A stretch of 8,676 nucleotides of DNA from Anaerolineae bacterium (GCA_027036755.1 JALWDV010000618.1:1-8676), one strand, 5' to 3'; positions 1 to 6,014 are shown, counted from the stretch's first letter. Program-made: numbers and translations. The notes: a model not told the origin generated them from the letters alone.

Positions 1-64
1 GGATGGAATCGTCCTCTTGCCTCTTATGGATTCTAAATTCAGTACTTCACGACTTTCACTGGCC

Positions 65-91
65 TGGCCCACCGATTTGAAATCAGGGCCA
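65..91. repeat. Inverted repeat (hairpin)
   Basis: TGGCCC at 65-70 pairs with GGGCCA at 86-91. An inner arm GATTT at 74-78 faces AAATC at 80-84, with a small asymmetric internal loop between the two stems. No T-run follows on either strand, so this is not an obvious intrinsic terminator. Confidence 0.5.
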
Positions 92-112
92 AGGGCGGCC
101 CCCACCTTTTGT

Positions 113-144
113 TCCTCCCCCGCTTCGAGACGGGCGGGGGAGGA
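113..144. repeat. 11-bp perfect GC-rich inverted repeat
   Basis: TCCTCCCCCGC at 113-123 is perfectly complementary to GCGGGGGAGGA at 134-144 around a 10-nt loop. It is a very stable hairpin. Neither strand has a T-tract after it, so it is better called a palindromic repeat than a terminator, although it could protect the 3' end of the kinase transcript. Confidence 0.6.
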
Positions 145-172
145 GATAAGGAAGGGTGATTAGATGGGCCGC

Positions 173-192
173 CTGTCTGCCTGCGCAGACAG
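173..192. repeat. 8-bp perfect inverted repeat
   Basis: CTGTCTGC at 173-180 and GCAGACAG at 185-192 form a perfect 8-bp stem around a 4-nt loop. It lies between the hairpin at 113-144 and that at 211-230. No role can be read from the sequence. Confidence 0.55.
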
Positions 193-207
193 ACGCCTTT
201 CGCGCCG

Positions 208-230
208 AAAATGTCCCTGAAGAGGGACAT
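208..230 (-). terminator. Candidate terminator of the kinase gene
   Basis: On the minus strand ATGTCCCT, a CTTC tetraloop and AGGGACAT form a perfect 8-bp stem (211-230). A short T-run (TTTT, including the last stem base) follows at 211-208 before the sequence turns GC-rich. It lies about 100 nt past the kinase stop codon at 331. The U-tract is short, so termination is plausible rather than secure. It may simply be another member of the hairpin cluster. Confidence 0.4.
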
Positions 231-265
231 GCGGCGGAACGCCTTGAGACCTGAATTTATTCGGC
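228..265. repeat. Degenerate palindromic repeat remnants
   Basis: CATGCGGCGGAACGC at 228-242 occurs again exactly at 8551-8565, where it forms the left arm of a perfect palindrome; here the right arm is missing. Positions 250-265 match 12 of 16 bases of the reverse complement of the small hairpin at 2025-2040 and share the ATTTAT centre. Together these suggest decayed copies of dispersed palindromic elements. Confidence 0.35.
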
Positions 266-330
266 GTGTGCTTGCGGATGAAATCGTGATCTACTGAAAT
301 TTGGAATTGCTTGACGAACGAGGGCCGGAT

Positions 331-1377
331 TCAGCGGCGCAAACTCGCCCGCACAAAATGCTGGTTGACCCGACGGATGATCAGGTTGCGCAGGCCCGCG
401 ATGTTGCGGGTCTGCTGATATTCCGCGTATTCCACCCAGCGCTCCAACAGCCGCAAACTCGCGTAAGCCCGAATGATCGCCGCGGGCGGCAGGGCCCGAA
501 TGGTTTCGTAGCCCCGCAGGAACTTCTCCTCGATCTGACGAATGACCGCGGCCGTGTAGGCCATCTCGCCCGCGAACAAATGCCATTTGTCGATGAAGCG
601 CACGGCCGCGATGAACCAGCCGATATCCAGCGCCGGGTCGCCGCGGATGGCGAGTTCTGTATCCAGCACGGTGATCTCGTGCGGCGTCTGGCAGAGGATG
701 TTGCGCAGGGTGTAATCGCCGTGCAAGGGGATGGCGTCCGGGCGCTGTGCTGCGCCCAAAACGCCGATCTGCTCCCGAAGGCGTTTTTCCTCCACCGGGT
801 CCAGCCCGTGGCCGCGCAGCTTCGGCAGCAGCGTTTCCATCTTTTCGATGGGATCAGGCGCCGGGCGAGCCCAGGCCGGCGCGGGCGTCTCGTGCAGCAG
901 AGCCAGCCATCGTCCCGCCCGCTCGATGAAATGCTGCGCCAACTGGCAGCCCGCTTCGCCGGCCCAGTTGCGACAATCCTTCAGGCGCAGGAAGAGGGGA
1001 TCGCCGGGCGCTTTTTCCATGATCAGCGCGGGCGGGTCTTGCCACCGCCCCAACACGCGAGGAACGTTGAGATGCGGCTCGGGGGCAAAGCGCTGCATCA
1101 GCAATCGCCCGGCCCGCAAGGCCCGCTCCACGTCCGCGACCTTGCGTCCGTGGGGGACTTTGACCAGGATGTCGGTCAGGGGCAGGCCATCGGCCAGGAT
1201 GGTGAAGGGATAAATCCGCGAGTAGGTGCGGAGATCGGGCGGGCCCGCCACGCGAATATCCAGATGACGTTCTTCATCCGGAAAAAACCGATGCAGTTCG
1301 GGCCGCAGCCGGGATATCCAGGCCTTTTGGCGCGGGGTGGCGGTTTGGGGCGAGCCTGTGCGAGGTTTGCTCATCAT
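331..1377 (-). CDS. Aminoglycoside phosphotransferase (APH/choline kinase)-family protein
   Basis: A 348-residue kinase of the APH/choline-kinase fold, expected to transfer a phosphate from ATP to a small-molecule hydroxyl; the substrate is not identifiable. The catalytic loop HGDYTLRN is visible at residues 219-226 (catalytic Asp221, metal-binding Asn226), followed by LDTE (Asp239, the DFG-Asp counterpart) and GDPALDIG (Asp247, Asp251), typical of the family. Lys73 in ILVKVP may be the ATP-binding lysine. Length is normal, and there is no signal peptide, so it is probably cytoplasmic. An ATG pair at 1377 and 1374 gives the start; the frame extends two codons further upstream to a TTG, which I consider unlikely. 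No Shine-Dalgarno is visible because the T-tract of a terminator lies immediately upstream. It follows the RRM gene by 61 bp. Resistance to an antibiotic should not be assumed from the family name. Confidence 0.85.
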   Translation of the reverse strand: MMSKPRTGSPQTATPRQKAWISRLRPELHRFFPDEERHLDIRVAGPPDLRTYSRIYPFTILADGLPLTDILVKVPHGRKVADVERALRAGRLLMQRFAPEPHLNVPRVLGRWQDPPALIMEKAPGDPLFLRLKDCRNWAGEAGCQLAQHFIERAGRWLALLHETPAPAWARPAPDPIEKMETLLPKLRGHGLDPVEEKRLREQIGVLGAAQRPDAIPLHGDYTLRNILCQTPHEITVLDTELAIRGDPALDIGWFIAAVRFIDKWHLFAGEMAYTAAVIRQIEEKFLRGYETIRALPPAAIIRAYASLRLLERWVEYAEYQQTRNIAGLRNLIIRRVNQHFVRASLRR

Positions 1378-1381
1378 CACC

Positions 1382-1414
1382 AAAAAAGAGCGGGCAACCA
1401 GGGCTGCTCGCTCT
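1382..1414 (-). terminator. Intrinsic terminator between RRM and kinase genes
   Basis: Reading the minus strand, AGAGCG (1414-1409) pairs with CGCTCT (1392-1387). After one A/C mismatch, GCA (1407-1405) pairs with TGC (1396-1394) around an 8-nt loop, and six T residues follow (1387-1382). This is a classic rho-independent terminator, 24 nt after the RRM stop codon. Its T-tract ends about 5 nt before the kinase ATG, so it could end the RRM transcript and also attenuate read-through into the kinase gene. Confidence 0.75.
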
Positions 1415-1438
1415 CAGTGTGCGTAAGTGAGGTGCGCT

Positions 1439-1720
1439 TTAGTACCAATCGTCGTCGCGTCGTCGGCGAGGACGCTCATCGCGCGGACGGGCCATGTTGA
1501 CGCGCAAATTGCGCCCGTTGAAGAGATACCCATCCAATTCGGCGATGGCTGTCTCGCCTTCTCGCTGCACAGCCATCTCCACAAATCCGAAGCCTTTGGA
1601 TCTGCCCGTGTAGCGGTCGGAGATGATGATGGCTGAAACGACTTGGCCATATTGTGCGAAAAGGTTTTTCAGTTCATCTTCAGTGGTGCTGTATGGCAAA
1701 TTGCCAACATAAATGTTCAT
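1439..1720 (-). CDS. Single-RRM RNA-binding protein
   Basis: A 93-residue protein made of one RNA recognition motif. RNP2 is IYVGNL at residues 3-8 and RNP1 is KGFGFVEM at 42-49; both carry the aromatic residues that stack on RNA bases. The segment around NGRNLRVNMARP (68-79) is the last strand of the fold. The C-terminal tail (about 78-93) is charged, with Arg and Asp clusters, and ends DDDWY, instead of the glycine-rich tail common in cyanobacterial Rbp proteins. The family is known for binding single-stranded RNA and, in cyanobacteria, for cold-induced expression. The ATG start is supported by GGAG 10 nt upstream. A promoter about 100 nt upstream and a terminator just after the stop make it a likely monocistronic unit. 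Confidence 0.92.
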   Translation of the reverse strand: MNIYVGNLPYSTTEDELKNLFAQYGQVVSAIIISDRYTGRSKGFGFVEMAVQREGETAIAELDGYLFNGRNLRVNMARPRDERPRRRRDDDWY

Positions 1721-1825
1721 TTACTTGTAACTCCGAAAAACTCAGCCATTTCAAAAAACATCAACCTACGACCAATGGCAGCCAAATCGAAGATCAATGA
1801 GCCGTTGTCGACTTTCAACTTTTCT

Positions 1826-1854
1826 ATCATACCACCGATGCGCAGTTCTTACAA
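1826..1854 (-). promoter_or_regulatory. Sigma-70-type promoter of the RRM gene
   Basis: On the minus strand TTGTAA (1854-1849, 4 of 6 to the -35 consensus) and TATGAT (1831-1826, 5 of 6 to the -10 consensus) are separated by exactly 17 bp. The predicted start site near 1819 gives an untranslated leader of about 100 nt before the RRM start codon at 1720. Position, spacing and orientation all agree; there is no experimental support. Confidence 0.55.
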
Positions 1855-1917
1855 ACGATTTGCAGGAGCGCCAGCAATTCACATTTGGTTGGAAGATTGG
1901 CCTTCCTGAAAAAAGGC

Positions 1918-1949
1918 CACGAGGACACGAAGATACGAAGGCGCGAAGG
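1918..1949. repeat. Four-unit 8-bp tandem repeat (ACGAAG type)
   Basis: Four consecutive octamers are visible: CACGAGGA, CACGAAGA, TACGAAGG and CGCGAAGG, sharing the pattern YRCGARGR. An A-rich stretch follows. Similar 'cacgaagacacgaag' tracts are widespread in intergenic DNA of unrelated bacteria (from memory). The 8-bp period does not keep one reading frame, which argues against a coding role. Confidence 0.65.
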
Positions 1950-1990
1950 AAAAAGTGCGCCCTTTTTCGGTTGAAGCGTTTGCCACGTCC

Positions 1991-2112
1991 GCCCGGCGAT
2001 GAAGTCGCCGGGCTACAAAACAGCGCCGGATAAATCCGGCTAGCCCCGCAGGGGCGCTGTTTCTAGCCGGGGGAATTCATCCCCCGGCGCTGGCCGCGGG
2101 CGCGAAGCGCCC
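1991..2112. repeat. Composite palindromic element with a three-way junction
   Basis: Five hairpins lie in about 120 bp. Hairpin A is a perfect 9-bp stem at 1991-1999 with 2005-2013. Next is a three-way junction: outer stem AAACAGC/GCTGTTT (2018-2024 with 2056-2062), arm GCCGGA-TAAA-TCCGGC (2025-2040), a two-base TA linker, and arm GCCCC-GCA-GGGGC (2043-2055). Each arm abuts the outer stem with no gap. GGCTA/TAGCC (2011-2015 with 2064-2068) could extend the outer stem across a small internal loop. Hairpin D is a perfect 9-bp stem (2066-2074 with 2080-2088), and hairpin E is GGGCGC-GAA-GCGCCC (2098-2112). The organisation resembles REP/BIME or small palindromic MITE-like repeats. It overlaps the 3' end of the GHL15-like gene. 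No T-tract is present. Confidence 0.75.
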
Positions 2113-4287
2113 CGTTAATGAATGGATTATTTTAACTTTCCAACTCATTTGGGACGCACCCCAACTCAACCGCAATTCGGTGGCGTTGAGCGCGGTGACG
2201 GTGATGAGGGGCAGATAGATGTCTTCACGGAGGAGAATGATGGCGTCGCGCGGGCCCAGGGTGACCTCTGCGGTGGGGCTGCCGTCGTTATGCGCGGGGT
2301 CTTGCCCACCGTCGATCTTGCGATAGATGCGGTCCAGCGTGATGGTGTGGGTGATGGCGGCGGCGTTGACCAGGACGGTCCCGCCCTCGTAATCCCGCCG
2401 CCACACGTCGGGATTGCCCTGGCGCAGTTGCACGTCATCCAGCCACACCGCGCCCAGGGCCTGGCCCAGGCCGAAATCGAACACGGCCTGGCTGTCGCTG
2501 CCCGTGGCCCGCGCGGTCATCTCGAAATGCCGCCATTCGGTGGTCAGGGACGCGTCCTCGAAATAGATGTATCCCTCCCACGGGGCCTGATTTTGCTGCA
2601 CCCAGGCGCTGAGGGGCCGCTCCCGATCCGCTTTGGCCCAAAAACTGAGCGTGTATTCCGTGCCCGAGATAACCTCCAGCGGCTCGTTCTCCAGCGACGC
2701 CTGCCAGTCTACACCCTGGGTCTGGGTGATGTCCATCCGGCCCGAGGCGCTGCCCGTGGCCGCGGTGGTCGCATCCTGGCTGAAGCTGGCCTGATAGCCG
2801 TTGTCGACGTCGGCCCACAGGCGCCACTGGCTCATATCGTCCGCGGTCTCGAAATCCCCGCCCCGAATCAAATTCTCGCCCAGGATGGGAAGCTGGTCGT
2901 CCAGGCGATAGGCCGGGCCCAGGGGCTGGCCCAGATAGCCGCGGCCCGCGCCCGCATTGTCGTATTCGTCGAACCACAGCAGGCAGAGGCTGCCGTGGCC
3001 GTTGGTGCCGATCTCGTAGCTGTAAAACCCGTCGTTGAGCAGGGCGCTGCCCAGGCCAAAGCGCATCTTGCGGTAGTTGGGGACGAAGCCGGGATCGTCG
3101 CAGGGGTTGTTTTCGTGGTAACCGTCGATCTCATAGGTCTCGATCATGGTCATGTTGGGCTGCCGGGTCTGGGCCATCCAATCAAAGTAGTTGCCTTTGT
3201 GATCATCGAAAGGCCCGAACATGACGTTGCGCCAGTTGGGCCAGTCGTCCGCGCTCTCGGGCGGGAAGCCTTCGAAGTTGTTGCCGTTGAGCAAGTCGTA
3301 GTTGTTCATGCCCCAGTTGGCGAAGATCAGCCGATCATCTCCCACGCCCGCCCGCACTTTCTCTTCGTACTGGCGCAAGCCCTCATTCCAGGCCGCGTCA
3401 AAGGCGCTGTAATCGGTGAGCAGGGTGTTGGATTGGTCGGGGTCGATGGTGCGGGCGTAGCCGCTGCTCACCAGCCAGCTCTGGTTGGGGTCCGAACGGT
3501 CGATGAGCAGGCCGTCCCAGTGGGGATCGGCGATGAGATCGACGCCCACCCGGGCGTTGTAATCCCCCCAGCGTTCGGGCTGTGCGCTGGTGCTGATGAC
3601 CGCGGTGGGCGAGAGGGTGCTCAGGTTCATCACCCACGTGCCGGGCCAGAAGCTGATGTGCGCGGCGATGCGCACGCCCGCATTATGCGCGGATGCGGGC
3701 CTGCCAAAACCGCGCTGCACGACCAGGGTCTTGGCGGATTTGTTCACGCCCATGATCTTGACGCTTTCGCCCTCGATGACAGCGGCATCGCCTTTGACGA
3801 ACAGGTCATAGGTGTTCACGCCATCGGTGACGGTGACTGCGGCCACGTGGAAGATGGTCTCGGTGGCGTTCACGTCCTGGGTTAGCGTGGTTCCCACCTG
3901 GGTGAGAAACCATTCCGCGGGCATTTCCCGCACCTCGGGATCCCATTGGTAGCCCAGTTCGCAGGCGTTGGTGGAATTGAGGATGAGGATGTCGGGGTTG
4001 TGCTGTTTGATGCTCTCGACATACTCCTCCTGATAATCGAACAGGGTGATCCAGTCGTAGCGGGTGATGTCGTCCAGGGGCTGGGTTTCGGGATCGGGCC
4101 ACCACATGCCCAGGCGGGGGAAGGGCATGGTGAAGGGTTGGCCGGGCGTGACGCCGTTGGGCGCGACGGGGCGATGGGGCGCGGGCGGGCTGGTCGCCGC
4201 TGCCCCGGGCATCATCAGCAGCAATCCCGACGCCAGAACGGCGAAGATGACAAAGACGGGAAGGAGGCGAGAGAGGCGTTTGGGCAT
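2077..4287 (-). CDS. Secreted putative glycoside hydrolase (GHL15-like) with CBM
   Basis: A 736-residue secreted protein. Residues 1-31 form a signal peptide (basic start, hydrophobic core, likely cleavage after AAA at 29-31). The catalytic part, about 55-465, looks like a GHL15-type TIM barrel: RYDWITLFDYQ (76-86), then HWDGLLIDRSD (256-266), whose Asp258 and Asp263 are candidate active-site residues. Residues about 130-210 form an inserted beta-rich segment ending RGFGRPASAHNAGVRIA. Residues about 471-624 resemble a CBM4/9-like carbohydrate-binding domain, from NLIRGGDFE to VWLDDVQLR. A C-terminal beta domain (about 627-687) is of the kind that follows such barrels. The ATG at 4287 is preferred over an in-frame one at 4320 because AGGA lies 9 nt upstream and the signal peptide starts there. 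The gene starts 46 bp after the phosphatase stop. Its end is odd: the last 11 codons and stop lie inside a palindromic element. The polysaccharide substrate is unknown. Confidence 0.78.
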   Translation of the reverse strand: MPKRLSRLLPVFVIFAVLASGLLLMMPGAAATSPPAPHRPVAPNGVTPGQPFTMPFPRLGMWWPDPETQPLDDITRYDWITLFDYQEEYVESIKQHNPDILILNSTNACELGYQWDPEVREMPAEWFLTQVGTTLTQDVNATETIFHVAAVTVTDGVNTYDLFVKGDAAVIEGESVKIMGVNKSAKTLVVQRGFGRPASAHNAGVRIAAHISFWPGTWVMNLSTLSPTAVISTSAQPERWGDYNARVGVDLIADPHWDGLLIDRSDPNQSWLVSSGYARTIDPDQSNTLLTDYSAFDAAWNEGLRQYEEKVRAGVGDDRLIFANWGMNNYDLLNGNNFEGFPPESADDWPNWRNVMFGPFDDHKGNYFDWMAQTRQPNMTMIETYEIDGYHENNPCDDPGFVPNYRKMRFGLGSALLNDGFYSYEIGTNGHGSLCLLWFDEYDNAGAGRGYLGQPLGPAYRLDDQLPILGENLIRGGDFETADDMSQWRLWADVDNGYQASFSQDATTAATGSASGRMDITQTQGVDWQASLENEPLEVISGTEYTLSFWAKADRERPLSAWVQQNQAPWEGYIYFEDASLTTEWRHFEMTARATGSDSQAVFDFGLGQALGAVWLDDVQLRQGNPDVWRRDYEGGTVLVNAAAITHTITLDRIYRKIDGGQDPAHNDGSPTAEVTLGPRDAIILLREDIYLPLITVTALNATELRLSWGASQMSWKVKIIHSLTGRFAPAASAGG

Positions 4288-4298
4288 GATGGTTTTTC

Positions 4299-4322
4299 CT
4301 GAACACTGGATGCTGAACACTG
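4299..4322. repeat. Direct repeat CTGAACACTG in the PAP-GHL gap
   Basis: CTGAACACTG occurs at 4299-4308 and again at 4313-4322, a 14-bp period. It sits in the 46-bp gap between the phosphatase stop and the GHL15-like start, just upstream of the latter's ribosome-binding site. Similar 'gaacactgaacactg' tracts are a familiar intergenic low-complexity type (from memory). There is no evidence of an operator. Confidence 0.5.
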
Positions 4323-4333
4323 AAATCTGCTTA

Positions 4334-5956
4334 CTATTCCGGCGTCAGCGCGAAATCGAACTCGCCCGTGGGGTTGGAAGGCTCGGAGAGCACTTCTTTC
4401 TGCCCGTCCATCACCACCGAGCGCACGTAATAGAAGTAATTGACCGCGGCGTTGCCGATGCGATTTGCGTCCGTCCAGGTGATGGCGTTGCCGAAAGGCC
4501 CGTTCACCGTATCCACCCGGGTGGCGTTCTGGCCCAGATAGGGCGTCGTATCGCGATAGACATGATATTTCGCCACGGTGACGCCTTTGCCATTGCTGTC
4601 CTGGGTCACGTTTTGCCACGAAAGCTGGGCGTCATTGCCGCCCGAAACGCCGATGCTGTCCTGGGGAGCGAAATTCCCCAGACACTTGTCGATCTGATAG
4701 CTGTCGATTTGATTCCCACTGTCGTCGATGGCCTGGATATCCATCTGGCAGTCGTTCACCGAAAGCAGCATGAAATGATAGGATTTGCTGTAATTTGCCG
4801 TAAACCAGGCGTTTGGGTTCGCCCGATTATAGAGGGGGGAGCCAGCGCCGCCTGTTACAATATACACCACCCCGCCATTGTCGATGGTGGTGCAGGCATT
4901 GTTCTTGATGGGGCAGGTGCGCTCGTAGTCGTGGTCGTGCCCGTTGAGCACGACGTCCACACCATATTGTTCGAACAGGGGGACAAGTTGGGCCTGGACA
5001 TTGGTGTCGTTGCCGTGGGGGCCAGAGCTATAAGGCGGGTTGTGGAACGCGACCACGATCCAGCGGCGATCGGTGTTCTGCAGATCACTTTCCAGCCAGT
5101 TGTATTGGGCGCTGCCTGCGTCGTAGTTCTGTTCAGTGTTCAGGGAGATGACATGGACGTTGCCCCAATCGAAGGAGTAATAGCGCTCTACATCACCCGA
5201 AGGCGCGTTTTCGGGCAGATAGTAAACATCGGTATACGCTTGATAGCCGCAGACGTTGCTGCCGCTGCCCAGTTCATGGGTGCCGACGACAGGATATAAG
5301 GGCGTTTGTTTGATGGTTGCCTCGTACACGTCGAAATAATCCCGCAGATATTGATTCCAACCGCTGTTACTGCCCGAACAGACGCCGCCTCTGTACACGA
5401 TGTCGCCCGCGTGCACGACGAAATCGAAGTTTTGTTGCGTCATCTGATAAGCCACATCCAAGGCGGCCTGGGTGGGATTGGCGGATAACGAGGGCGGGCG
5501 GTCATCGCCCAGGGCCGCAAAGGTGACCTGGGTGGCAGTGGCGGGCGGCGCGGTGGTGAAGGTGACGTCCGACCACGGGGTGAGATCGACGCCGCCGGTG
5601 AACACGCGGTAATGATAAACCGTGTCGGCTGTCAGGCCCGTGATGGTGGCCGAGTGCCAGTATTTGCCATCGCTGGAAAATGACGTGGCGGTGGCTGTTT
5701 GGGAATAACTTGTATCGGTGCTGTAATGCACCTCGCTGGCCCCGGCGGAATCAGTGGCCCAGGCGACCACCACGGATGTGGGCGTGGTCTCACCGATGTA
5801 GGGAGAGGCGATCAGACCGGTGGGGGCGAGAGCAGAGTCGGGGGTGTTCCCGCTTTGGGCGACAGCATAACGTGTAACAAGCAGGATTCCTGCCAACAGT
5901 ATGAGAAGAGAGGTGCTGATGGACAAGAACGCACGCTTTCGGATGCCTTTTTTCAT
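4334..5956 (-). CDS. Secreted purple acid phosphatase-like metallophosphoesterase
   Basis: A 540-residue secreted metallophosphoesterase. A signal peptide ends near AVA-Q (31-34). Residues about 45-137 form the fibronectin-III-like N-terminal domain of purple acid phosphatases, and about 143-410 the calcineurin-like core. Visible motifs are GDDR (150-153), GDIVY (184-188, with the tyrosine that gives these enzymes their colour), GTHE (225-228), AFH (303-305) and GHDHDYER (339-346). The usual third motif is GNHE; here Thr226 replaces the Asn that bridges metal and phosphate. A C-terminal beta-sandwich (about 435-530, LSW then YHVYRDTTPY) looks like another fibronectin-like module. The start at 5956 is set by AAGGAG 7 nt upstream and by the signal peptide; the frame is open further upstream to 6172, overlapping the preceding gene, but shows no secretion signal there. 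The expected role is extracytoplasmic phosphomonoester or phosphodiester hydrolysis. Activity is uncertain because of Thr226. Confidence 0.9.
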   Translation of the reverse strand: MKKGIRKRAFLSISTSLLILLAGILLVTRYAVAQSGNTPDSALAPTGLIASPYIGETTPTSVVVAWATDSAGASEVHYSTDTSYSQTATATSFSSDGKYWHSATITGLTADTVYHYRVFTGGVDLTPWSDVTFTTAPPATATQVTFAALGDDRPPSLSANPTQAALDVAYQMTQQNFDFVVHAGDIVYRGGVCSGSNSGWNQYLRDYFDVYEATIKQTPLYPVVGTHELGSGSNVCGYQAYTDVYYLPENAPSGDVERYYSFDWGNVHVISLNTEQNYDAGSAQYNWLESDLQNTDRRWIVVAFHNPPYSSGPHGNDTNVQAQLVPLFEQYGVDVVLNGHDHDYERTCPIKNNACTTIDNGGVVYIVTGGAGSPLYNRANPNAWFTANYSKSYHFMLLSVNDCQMDIQAIDDSGNQIDSYQIDKCLGNFAPQDSIGVSGGNDAQLSWQNVTQDSNGKGVTVAKYHVYRDTTPYLGQNATRVDTVNGPFGNAITWTDANRIGNAAVNYFYYVRSVVMDGQKEVLSEPSNPTGEFDFALTPE

Positions 5957-6005
5957 GGAGCACTCCTTGCATGAAAAATGAGCGTTCAGACGGGCGATTT
6001 CTCCA

Positions 6006-6014
6006 AGTCTACCA
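6006..6014 (-). promoter_or_regulatory. Weak extended -10 candidate for the phosphatase gene
   Basis: The minus strand reads TGG-TAGACT at 6014-6006, an extended -10 form with 4 of 6 matches to TATAAT, but no good -35 lies upstream. It sits in the 127-bp gap between the amidase-fusion stop (6084) and the phosphatase start (5956), giving a leader of about 45 nt. It would allow the phosphatase-GHL pair to be expressed independently of the first gene. Low-confidence call. Confidence 0.25.

Larger units (their letters stand above)
1..330. other. Intergenic region downstream of the kinase gene, hairpin-rich
   Basis: No convincing coding sequence is seen. The one short minus-strand frame here (230 down to 39) runs through several inverted repeats and a proline/serine-rich stretch of no recognisable family, so I treat it as spurious. 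Four separate perfect or near-perfect inverted repeats are packed between 65 and 230 and are listed individually. Positions 228-265 look like degenerate copies of palindromes found elsewhere in the window. Positions 1-60 and 266-330 show nothing I can interpret. Confidence 0.6.
1721..2076. other. Intergenic region between the GHL15-like and RRM genes
   Basis: This stretch has no credible gene. It holds the AT-richer leader and promoter of the RRM gene (1721-1854), a perfect 7-bp inverted repeat TGGCCTT/AAGGCCA (1898-1904 with 1913-1919), a four-unit 8-bp tandem repeat (1918-1949) and most of a composite palindromic element (from 1991). A plus-strand frame across it translates the tandem repeat as 'HEDTKARR', a string I recognise from spurious predicted proteins. 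Confidence 0.7.

Noticed and set aside
39..230. A 63-codon minus-strand frame
   Set aside because: It is built almost entirely from hairpin arms and a proline/serine stretch, with no family resemblance.
65..230. A possible CRISPR array or tRNA cluster because of the serial hairpins
   Set aside because: The hairpins have different sequences and irregular spacing, so there are no repeat-spacer units, and no tRNA acceptor/T-loop pattern is present.
331..1377. An antibiotic resistance gene
   Set aside because: The APH fold is shared by many kinases of small molecules. Nothing in the sequence or neighbourhood points to an aminoglycoside substrate.
301..1500. A 399-codon plus-strand open frame opposite the kinase gene
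   Set aside because: Shadow of the kinase frame. The HGDYTLRN and DPALDIG kinase motifs are on the minus strand.
1797..2033. A 78-codon plus-strand frame in the intergenic region
   Set aside because: It translates promoter and repeat DNA, including the 'HEDTKARR' string produced by the tandem repeat, a known type of spurious protein.
2122..3885. A 587-codon plus-strand open frame opposite the GHL15-like gene
   Set aside because: Same codon-aligned shadow effect. The product is Val/Gly/Ala-rich without recognisable domains, and the minus-strand protein has a signal peptide and CBM motifs.
4064..5299. A 411-codon plus-strand open frame across the GHL15-like/phosphatase junction
   Set aside because: It is in codon register with the phosphatase gene and runs through two real gene ends. 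No domain is visible.
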